Shown here in pieces: positions 57,815-64,000 of a stretch of DNA of 64,000 nt (within the stretch, counting starts at the first letter, position 1; every line of letters starts with the position of its first letter). The DNA is taken from the NCBI RefSeq assembly GCF_002234405.1, contig NZ_NMQT01000134.1, positions 61,298 to 125,297 on the forward strand, in the 5' to 3' direction. The notes beneath the pieces are model-generated. The model did not search any database, had not been told where the DNA came from, and saw only the letters and a program-made list of their open reading frames with translations. Position numbers and translations under genes: made by a program. This stretch comes from Amycolatopsis thailandensis. Its GTDB lineage: Bacteria > Actinomycetota > Actinomycetes > Mycobacteriales > Pseudonocardiaceae.

Positions 57815-59160
57815 AGACCGTCATCGAGAACGCCGCGATCGCCACCGTCGACGGCGCGGGCACCGAGCACGCCTCTGGCCACGTCGTCATCGAGAACGAC
57901 CGCATCGCGGCTGTCGGCGCGGGAAAGGCGCCCGAAGGTGAGTACGACGAACGCGTCGACGGCTCCGGCTGCCTGGTCACGCCCGGCCTGATCAACACCC
58001 ACCACCACCTCTACCAGTGGGCAACGCGGGGCCTCGCCGCCGATCACACGCTCTTCGAATGGCTCGTCGCGCTGTACCCGATCTGGGGAAGGCTCGACGC
58101 CGAGATCACGCACGCGGCGGCCACCGCCGGGCTCGCGCGGCTCGCGACCACCGGCTGCACGACCGTCGCCGACCACCACTACGTCTTCCCGCGCGACGGC
58201 GGCGACCAGGTCGAAGCCCTCGCCGCCGCCCGGATCCGGGTCGGTGTGCGGCTGCACGTCGTCCGCGGCTCGATGGATCGGGGCGAATCGCAGGGCGGGC
58301 TCCCGCCGGACAACCTCGTCGAGGAGACGGAGGCCGCGCTGCTCGGCACCGAGGCCGCGATCGACCGGTTCCACGACGCCTCGGCCGGTGCTCATCTGCA
58401 GATCGCGGCCGGGCCGTGCTCGCCGTTCTCGGTGAGCGAGCGGCTGATGACCGGCGCGGCGGAACTCGCGCGCCGCAAGGGAGTCCGGCTTCACACGCAT
58501 CTCGCCGAGACGATCGACGAGGAGAAGCAGTGCCTCGCCGAGGTCGGCTGCACCCCGGCCGAGTACGCCGACAAGCTCGGCTGGCTCGCCGAAGACGTCT
58601 GGCTCGCGCACTCGATCCACCTCGCCCCGGACGCGATCCGGCGCCTGGGCGCCACGGGCACGGGAGCGGCGCACTGCCCGACGTCCAACGGGCGGATCGG
58701 CGCCGGGATCGCCCCGGTTCGGCAACTGCTCGACGCCGGTGTCGCGGTCGGGCTCGGCGTCGACGGCGCCGCGTCCAACGAGTCCGGCGGGCTCGGCGAG
58801 GAACTGCACCAGTCGTTGCTGCAAGCGCGCCAGCGCGGCGGACCGCGTGCGCTGACCACGCGCGAGGCGCTGTGGATGGGCACGATGGGTGGCGCCCGCT
58901 GCCTGGGCCGCGAGAAGGACCTGGGTTCGATCGAGGCAGGCAAGCTCGCCGACCTCGCGGTCTGGAACCTGAACGGCCTGAACTACGCCGGGATCACCGA
59001 CCCGGTCGCCGCCCTGGTGCTCGGCGCCACCCCGCCGATCGAGCGCCTCTTCGTGGGCGGCGCGACCGTCGTGACCGGCGGGACCCTGCGCGAGGAATCC
59101 GAAGACGAGATCGCCCGTGACCTGGCCGTGGCCAGTGCGAGGCTGAGGGAGACGGTATGA
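57811..59160 (+). CDS. Amidohydrolase, 8-oxoguanine/guanine deaminase type
   Basis: A 449-aa metal-dependent hydrolase (ATZ/TRZ family). Metal motif NTHHHLYQW (His64 and His66 region), then HTHLAET (~227), the second-sphere HCPTSNGRIG (~288) and metal Asp in GLGVDGAASNES. The HLYQWATRG stretch after the metal motif is typical of enzymes called 8-oxoguanine deaminase. It removes the amino group of (8-oxo)guanine to give urate or xanthine, fitting its place between xanthine dehydrogenase subunit genes. GTG start and TGA stop both overlap neighbours (GTGA, ATGA). Confidence 0.85.
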   Translation: MKTVIENAAIATVDGAGTEHASGHVVIENDRIAAVGAGKAPEGEYDERVDGSGCLVTPGLINTHHHLYQWATRGLAADHTLFEWLVALYPIWGRLDAEITHAAATAGLARLATTGCTTVADHHYVFPRDGGDQVEALAAARIRVGVRLHVVRGSMDRGESQGGLPPDNLVEETEAALLGTEAAIDRFHDASAGAHLQIAAGPCSPFSVSERLMTGAAELARRKGVRLHTHLAETIDEEKQCLAEVGCTPAEYADKLGWLAEDVWLAHSIHLAPDAIRRLGATGTGAAHCPTSNGRIGAGIAPVRQLLDAGVAVGLGVDGAASNESGGLGEELHQSLLQARQRGGPRALTTREALWMGTMGGARCLGREKDLGSIEAGKLADLAVWNLNGLNYAGITDPVAALVLGATPPIERLFVGGATVVTGGTLREESEDEIARDLAVASARLRETV

Positions 59161-61439
59161 CCACCACTGAAGTCTCCAAGCGGACCACCGAAAACGGAGT
59201 GGGGACGAGCCCGCTGCGCCCGGACGGCACGGTCAAGGTGCGCGGCGAGTTCGCGTACTCCTCGGACCTGTGGCACGAGGACATGCTGTGGGGCGCGACG
59301 TTGCGCAGCCCGCATCCGTACGCGCGGATCACCGGCATCGACATCACCGAAGCCCTTGCCGTGCAAGGAGTCTACGTGGTGCTGACCCACGAAGACGTGC
59401 CCGGGCTGAACAAGTACGGCCTGGAGCACGCCGACCAGCCGGTGCTCGCCGTCGACGTCGTGCGCTATCAGGGTGAGCCCGTCGCACTGGTCGCGGCGGA
59501 CCACCCTGAGACCGCGCGCCGCGCGATGAAGCGGATCAAGGTCTCCTACGAGGTCCTCGAACCGGTGACGGACTCCGAGAAGGCCGCCGCGGGCGAGGGC
59601 GCCGAGCTGCACCCCGGCGGGAACGTCGTGCGGTACGCCAAGATCCGCCACGGCGACCAGTCGGTGAAGGCCGACGTCGTGGTGTCCGGCGTCTACGAGG
59701 TCGGCATGCAGGACCAGGCCTTCCTCGGGCCCGAGTCCGGCATGGCGATCCCGGACACCGAAGGCGGTGTCGACCTTTATGTCGCCACGCAATGGCTGCA
59801 CGTCGACCAGCAGCAGATCGTCGCCGCCCTGGGCCTGCCCAAGGAGAAGGTGCGGTTGACGCTCGGCGGGGTCGGCGGCGCTTTCGGCGGCCGTGAGGAT
59901 CTCTCGATCCAGGTGCACGCGTGTCTGCTGGCACTGCACACCGGCAAGCCGGTCAAGATGGTCTACAACCGCGAGGAATCCTTCTACGGTCACGTGCACC
60001 GCCACCCGGCGAAGATGTACTACGAGCACGGCGCGGACAAGGACGGCCGGCTCGTCTATGTGAAGGCGAAGCTGTACCTGGACGGCGGCGCGTACGCCTC
60101 GTCGACCGGCGCGGTGGTCGCGAACGCGGCCACGCTCGGCGTCGGTCCGTACAATGTGGACAGTGCTTCGGTCGACTGCTGGGGCGTGTACACCAACAAC
60201 CCGCCCTGCGGCGCGATGCGCGGCTTCGGCGCGGTTCAGGCGGGCTTCGCCTACGAGTCCCAAATGGACAAACTCGCCGAAGCGTGCGGCATCGACCCTG
60301 TCGACATCCGGATCCTCAACGCGATGGAGGAAGGCAGTCTCATGCCGACCGGGCAAGTGGTCGACTCGGCCGCGCCGGTGGCTGAACTGCTGGAACGCCT
60401 GCGCGCCAAGCCGTTGCCGGTCACCCACGACGAACTCGACCTGCGCCGGATGCCCGGCGGCGTCTCCAACACCACGCACGGCGAGGGAGTCGTCCGGGGT
60501 GTCGGCTACGCGGTCGGCATCAAGAACATCTGCTTCTCCGAGGGTTTCGACGACTACTCGACGGCCCGTGTGCGGCTGCAGCTCGTCGGCGGCGAACCCG
60601 CGGCGACCGTGCACACCGCCGCCTGCGAGGTCGGCCAGGGACTCGTGACGATCATGCAGCAGATCGTCCGGACCGAACTCGGCATCGAGCAGGTGACCAT
60701 CCTGCCGATGGACACCAACATCGGCAACGGCGGTTCGACGTCGGCGTCGCGCCAAAGCTACGTCACGGGCGGCGCCGTCCAGGCCGCCTGCGTCGCGGTC
60801 CGCTCCGGGCTGCACAAGCATCTCGCCGGCAAGCTCGCCGCGGACGGCAAGCTGAACGTCGTCGCGAACAAGGTGGTCTCCGTCGACGGCAGCGTGCTGG
60901 CGGACCTCGCCGACGTACTCGGCGACGAAGTCTTCGACGAGACCGTCGAATGGCGTCACCGGCCGACGACGCCCATCGATCCCGAGACAGGACAAGGCAA
61001 CGCGCACGTCCAGTACGGTTTCGCGGCGCACCGCGCGGTGGTGGACGTCGACACCGAACTCGGGCTGATCAAGGTCGTCGCGCTCGACTGCGCGCAGGAC
61101 GTCGGCAAGGCGCTCAACCCGCAGGCGGTGCTCGGCCAGATCCAGGGCGGTTCCGCGCAGGGGCTCGGGCTCGCGGTGATGGAGGAGATCCAGACCGTGG
61201 ACGGGAAGATCCGCAACCCGTCGTTCACCGACTACCTGATCCCGACCGTGCTGGACATGCCGCCGATGGACATCGACGTCTTGGAACGGCCCGATCCCAA
61301 CGCGCCGTACGGTCTGCGCGGGGTCGGCGAACCGCCGACGATCTCGTCCACCCCGGCGATCGTCGCGGCCATCCGCGCGGCCACCGGGCTGGCGCTGCCC
61401 CGTGTCCCGGTGCGTCCCGAGCATCTCACCGGCACCTGA
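59157..61439 (+). CDS. xdhA: Xanthine dehydrogenase molybdopterin-binding subunit
   Basis: A 760-aa molybdenum hydroxylase large subunit that oxidises hypoxanthine and xanthine to urate. Blocks seen: GVGGAFGGREDLSIQ (~240), CGAMRGFGAVQ, the MoCo segment GNGGSTSASRQSYVTGG, and the C-terminal active-site base in GVGEPPT (Glu725). It requires XdhC-type sulfuration proteins that are not in the window. It starts by ATGA overlap with the deaminase gene. Confidence 0.93.
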   Translation: MTTTEVSKRTTENGVGTSPLRPDGTVKVRGEFAYSSDLWHEDMLWGATLRSPHPYARITGIDITEALAVQGVYVVLTHEDVPGLNKYGLEHADQPVLAVDVVRYQGEPVALVAADHPETARRAMKRIKVSYEVLEPVTDSEKAAAGEGAELHPGGNVVRYAKIRHGDQSVKADVVVSGVYEVGMQDQAFLGPESGMAIPDTEGGVDLYVATQWLHVDQQQIVAALGLPKEKVRLTLGGVGGAFGGREDLSIQVHACLLALHTGKPVKMVYNREESFYGHVHRHPAKMYYEHGADKDGRLVYVKAKLYLDGGAYASSTGAVVANAATLGVGPYNVDSASVDCWGVYTNNPPCGAMRGFGAVQAGFAYESQMDKLAEACGIDPVDIRILNAMEEGSLMPTGQVVDSAAPVAELLERLRAKPLPVTHDELDLRRMPGGVSNTTHGEGVVRGVGYAVGIKNICFSEGFDDYSTARVRLQLVGGEPAATVHTAACEVGQGLVTIMQQIVRTELGIEQVTILPMDTNIGNGGSTSASRQSYVTGGAVQAACVAVRSGLHKHLAGKLAADGKLNVVANKVVSVDGSVLADLADVLGDEVFDETVEWRHRPTTPIDPETGQGNAHVQYGFAAHRAVVDVDTELGLIKVVALDCAQDVGKALNPQAVLGQIQGGSAQGLGLAVMEEIQTVDGKIRNPSFTDYLIPTVLDMPPMDIDVLERPDPNAPYGLRGVGEPPTISSTPAIVAAIRAATGLALPRVPVRPEHLTGT

Positions 61440-61471
61440 CATCCGTACTTTTTCGAGCTAGGAGCACATCC

Positions 61472-61966
61472 GTGGGTACCCGTCTGTCCATTTCGGAGTC
61501 CGACGAGCAGAAATGGCTCGCCGAAGCCGTCCAGCTGGCCACCGCGAACGTCGAAAGCGGCGGTGGCCCGTTCGGCGCGATGATCGTCCGCGACGGTTCG
61601 GTGCTGGCCACCGGGACCAACCAGGTGACGCCGACGCTGGACCCGACGGCGCACGCCGAGGTCGTCGCGATCCGCGCGGCCTGCCAGGCGATCGGCGACC
61701 ACAAGCTCGACGGCTGCGTCCTCGTCACCTCCTGCGAGCCCTGCCCGCTCTGCCTTTCCGCCGCGCTCTGGGCGCGTGTCGGCAAGGTCGTCTACGCCGC
61801 GGACCGCCACGACGCGGCCGAGGCGGGCTTCGACGACCGCGAGTTCTACGAGCTCTTTTCCCGCCCGCGCGAGACCTGGTCACTACCCGTCGGCCAACTG
61901 TCCCTTCCGGACTCTTTCGCGCCTTTTCAGGCCTGGCTGTCGAAACCCGACAAGAAGGCTTACTAG
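61472..61966 (+). CDS. guaD: Guanine deaminase (nucleoside deaminase / CDA family)
   Basis: A 164-aa zinc deaminase. Zinc ligands His61 (HAE) and Cys91/Cys94 (CPLC), with Glu63 as proton shuttle. The C-terminal FDDREFYELFSRP… segment resembles Bacillus GuaD, which converts guanine to xanthine. GTG 61472 follows AGGAGC. So the operon holds two unrelated deaminases (this one and the amidohydrolase at 57811), perhaps for guanine and an oxidised or different purine. tRNA adenosine deaminase is an alternative family reading but fits the context less well. Confidence 0.87.
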   Translation: MGTRLSISESDEQKWLAEAVQLATANVESGGGPFGAMIVRDGSVLATGTNQVTPTLDPTAHAEVVAIRAACQAIGDHKLDGCVLVTSCEPCPLCLSAALWARVGKVVYAADRHDAAEAGFDDREFYELFSRPRETWSLPVGQLSLPDSFAPFQAWLSKPDKKAY

Positions 61967-61978
61967 ATCTTTCCCGCC

Positions 61979-61992
61979 CCACAACGTTGTGG
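61979..61992. promoter_or_regulatory. Perfect 14-bp palindrome before the purine permease gene
   Basis: CCACAACGTTGTGG, with no spacer, lies between guaD and the permease, 8 bp before the permease ATG. It may be a regulator site (PucR candidate) or a short structured element. Its half-site CCACAA also occurs in the PucR/xdh gap. Confidence 0.5.
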
Positions 61993-61999
61993 AGTAGGC

Positions 62000-63442
62000 A
62001 TGACCCAATTAGGTACAGAGCGTCCCCACCTGCCCTCGTCCGAGCCGGGGCGGCTGTCCGGGCTCGACCGCTGGTTCAAGATCTCCCACCGCGGCAGCAC
62101 GATCGGCCGCGAAGTGCGCGGCGGGATCACCACGTTCGTCGCGATGTGCTACATCGTGTTGCTCAACCCGCTCATCCTCGGCGCGTCGGCCGACATCACC
62201 GGCGCGAAGCTGACCACCGAGGCGATCACGACGGCGACCGCACTGGCGGCGGGCGTGACCACGATCCTGATGGGCCTCGTCGGGAACGCCCCGCTGGCGC
62301 TCGCCGCCGGTCTCGGCGTCAACGGTGTCGTCGCCTTCCAGATGGCGCCGACCATGACGTGGGCGCAGGCTTTCGGGCTCGTCGTCCTCGAAGGCGTCTG
62401 CATCGTGTTCATGGCCGTTTCCGGGATCCGGGAGCGGATCATCAACGCGATCCCGATGCCGCTCAAGGTCGCGATCACCGTCGGCATCGGGCTCTACATC
62501 GCGCTGGTCGGCCTGGTCAGCGCCGGATTCGTCACCCGGACCCCGGACTCCGCCCAGTCGACGGTGCCGGTGCGGATGGGGATCGGCGGTCACCTCGAAG
62601 GCTGGCCGATCGCGATCTTCTGCCTCGGCCTGCTGCTGATGATCGTGCTCGTGAGCCGTGGCGTACCGGGCGCGGTGCTGATCAGCATCGCGGTCGCGAC
62701 CGGGCTCGCGGTGCTGGTCAACAGCGTGTTCCACGTCCAGGGCTGGGGGCTGGTCGAGCCCAAGGTGCCCGATCAGGTCGTCGCGCATCCCGACTTCAGC
62801 CTGCTGGGCGACATCGATCTCTTCGGCGGCTTCGGGTCGGCGGGCGCGGTGACGGCGGCGGTCTTCCTGTTCACGCTCGTGCTTTCCGGGTTCTTCGACG
62901 CGATGGGCACGATCACCAGCGTCTCCGAGGAGGCGGGGCTGACCAAGGACGGCAAGGTCGAGGGGATGGGCCGCATCCTGCTGGTCGACGGCGCCGGCGC
63001 CCTCGCGGGCGGTGTCACCGGTTCGGCGCCGAACACGGTGTTCCTCGAATCAGCCGCGGGGGTCGGCGAAGGCGCCCGGACCGGGCTGGCGAGCATCGTC
63101 ACCGGCGGATTGTTCACCGCGACGCTGTTCCTGACACCGATCGCGGCCGTCGTCCCGGCGCAGGCCGCGGCGCCCGCGCTGGTCGTCATCGGCGGGATGA
63201 TGATGGCCCAGTGCGCGCGGATTCCCTGGCGGGACCTGGATTTCGCGATCCCGGTGTTCCTGACCATCGCGTTGATCCCGTTCACCTACTCGATCACGAA
63301 CGGGATCGGCGCCGGGCTGGTCGGCTACGTGCTGATCAAGATCTGCAAGGGCAAGATCCGCGAGATCGGCTGGATCCTCGGGATCCTGGCCGCGGTGTTC
63401 GGGGTGTACTTCGGGATCGAAGGGATCATGTCGTGGTTCTGA
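62000..63442 (+). CDS. NCS2/AzgA-type purine (adenine/guanine/hypoxanthine) permease
   Basis: A 480-aa permease with 12-13 helices. The N-terminal RWFKISHRGSTIGREVRGGITTFVAMCYI and the conserved GLGVNGVVAF (~104-113) and GSAPNTVFLESAAGVGEGARTGLAS (~342-366) mark the AzgA subgroup, which takes up purine bases by proton symport. ATG 62000 has a weak GGAGTAGG site that overlaps the palindrome. It supplies substrate to the deaminases and xanthine dehydrogenase encoded upstream. Confidence 0.92.
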   Translation: MTQLGTERPHLPSSEPGRLSGLDRWFKISHRGSTIGREVRGGITTFVAMCYIVLLNPLILGASADITGAKLTTEAITTATALAAGVTTILMGLVGNAPLALAAGLGVNGVVAFQMAPTMTWAQAFGLVVLEGVCIVFMAVSGIRERIINAIPMPLKVAITVGIGLYIALVGLVSAGFVTRTPDSAQSTVPVRMGIGGHLEGWPIAIFCLGLLLMIVLVSRGVPGAVLISIAVATGLAVLVNSVFHVQGWGLVEPKVPDQVVAHPDFSLLGDIDLFGGFGSAGAVTAAVFLFTLVLSGFFDAMGTITSVSEEAGLTKDGKVEGMGRILLVDGAGALAGGVTGSAPNTVFLESAAGVGEGARTGLASIVTGGLFTATLFLTPIAAVVPAQAAAPALVVIGGMMMAQCARIPWRDLDFAIPVFLTIALIPFTYSITNGIGAGLVGYVLIKICKGKIREIGWILGILAAVFGVYFGIEGIMSWF

Positions 63443-63804
63443 TGTTCCTCAACGGCGGCGGGATGCGTGGCGGTCCGCTGCACGAACAGTTGCAGGGCGC
63501 GCCGTTGTGCTGCGTGGCCCGTTCGGCGCCGAAGTACCACTACTTCTCGGTGGGCGACCGGTTCCCGGCGATGTACGAAGGCGGTTCCGGATCGGTGGTC
63601 GGGGAGGTGTATGACCTGCCGCTCGCGGTGTTGCGGGATCACCTCGTCCCCGCGGAACCGCCGGAACTGGAGCTGGGCGTCGTCGAACTGGAGGACGGTG
63701 CGGCCTGCCTCGCCACGGTCCTGCGCTCGTCCTTTGTGGACTCTGACGAGCTGACGGACATCACCTCCGTCGGTGACTGGCGGGCCTATCTGGCGTCCCG
63801 TTAG
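63433..63804 (+). CDS. Allophanate hydrolase C-terminal-like protein (GGCT fold), stand-alone
   Basis: A 123-aa protein resembling the C-terminal domain of AtzF allophanate hydrolase: opening strand VLMFLNGGGMRGGPLHEQL, then APKYHYFSVGDRFPAM and GEVYDLPLAVLRDHLVPAEP, LELGVVELEDG. GTG 63433 restores the first β-strand and overlaps the permease stop. ATG 63442 is the alternative. The amidase half of AtzF is absent. Known role of the domain in AtzF: it acts on the N-carboxycarbamate product. Here, at the end of a purine operon, a ureide-related amine step is possible but unproven. Confidence 0.7.
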   Translation: MVLMFLNGGGMRGGPLHEQLQGAPLCCVARSAPKYHYFSVGDRFPAMYEGGSGSVVGEVYDLPLAVLRDHLVPAEPPELELGVVELEDGAACLATVLRSSFVDSDELTDITSVGDWRAYLASR

Positions 63805-63883
63805 CAGTCCGTGAAGGCCTCCTTTCCTACCTTGCGAGTCAGGGGCCCGGCGAAGTCGCTTCTCCGCTGGTCAGGGAGGTTGT

Positions 63884-63926
63884 GAAAGCCACTTTCGCAA
63901 CGGTGAAGGTTGCGAAAGTGGCTTTC
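63884..63926. repeat. 18-bp hairpin near the right edge, after the purine operon
   Basis: GAAAGCCACTTTCGCAAC (63884-63901) pairs perfectly with 63909-63926 around a 7-nt loop. A GTGAAGGCCTCCTTTCC word at 63811-63827 and a GTGAAGGGGTCTTTCC word at the window end (63982-63998) are half-arms of the same hairpin family, without partners inside the window. No gene is present in 63805-64000. Confidence 0.65.
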
Positions 63927-64000
63927 GCGACACCGCCGAGCCTCCGCCACCCACGAGACCCGCGGTACCCGCAAGACCCGAGGTGAAGGGGTCTTTCCTC

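Overview
The window comes from a high-GC actinomycete chromosome. I infer a member of the Pseudonocardiaceae, most likely Amycolatopsis. The reasons are strongly G/C-ending codons throughout, frequent GTG starts and 4-bp ATGA/GTGA gene overlaps, a blue-pigment (indigoidine) synthetase, an arabinogalactan-type export ATPase, a SARP/NB-ARC regulator, a DUF222/HNH gene behind an actinobacterial SOS box, and many long intergenic hairpins with GAAGGCC-type arms. No rRNA, tRNA, CRISPR array or intact insertion sequence was seen.

Layout. 0-5 kb: the 3' part of an indigoidine synthetase, a maleate-isomerase-like protein, a TetR regulator and a 3-hydroxyisobutyrate-dehydrogenase-like enzyme. 5.06-6.73 kb: an insert-like segment bounded by two copies of the last codons of iolD, carrying an unknown 363-aa protein and an unlisted 54-aa membrane protein. 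6.7-16.2 kb: a myo-inositol uptake and catabolism locus. The seven-gene operon (iolE-like gene, lipoprotein, permease, ATPase, iolC, iolB, iolD) is chained by 4-bp overlaps and diverges from a LacI regulator and iolG across a 20-bp palindrome. 16.27-16.57 kb: a 21-bp-period repeat array. 16.7-20.2 kb: a four-helix membrane protein and a large SARP/NB-ARC/TPR regulator. 20.5-23.6 kb: a GntR (YtrA-type) regulator with an ABC transporter that has two paralogous permeases. 23.6-25.4 kb: asparagine synthetase behind a GlnR-like box. 25.7-33.6 kb: a complete kdpFABCDE potassium system preceded by an extra 27-aa membrane peptide.

33.8-45.2 kb is mostly core: acylphosphatase, smc, ftsY, an anmK/sodium-symporter pair, two exported proteins and an MFS pump with a divergent TetR. 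46.0-49.7 kb: an IclR regulator divergent from malate synthase and a DUF6986 aldolase-like gene. 49.8-51.3 kb: a galactan/O-antigen export ATPase divergent from a TetR. 51.3-53.3 kb: a non-coding, repeat-rich stretch and an SOS-box DUF222/HNH gene. 53.3-54.9 kb: a GNAT, a monothiol DsbA-like protein and a MarR. 54.9-63.8 kb: a purine-catabolism locus with a PucR regulator divergent from a three-subunit xanthine dehydrogenase, an amidohydrolase-type (8-oxo)guanine deaminase, a small CDA-type guanine deaminase, an AzgA-type purine permease and an orphan allophanate-hydrolase-C-like domain.

How it works together: the inositol locus imports inositol and converts it towards 2-deoxy-5-keto-gluconate phosphate, with the later iol steps lying outside the window. 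The purine locus imports and deaminates purines and oxidises them to urate. Glyoxylate released later from urate/allantoin could enter the cycle through the malate synthase 10 kb away. The strongest oddities are the iolD-end duplication with its unknown cargo, the 21-bp array, the hairpin and GCATTTAGTCGACTAAATGC repeat families that sit at gene ends, and several small proteins that length cut-offs hide.
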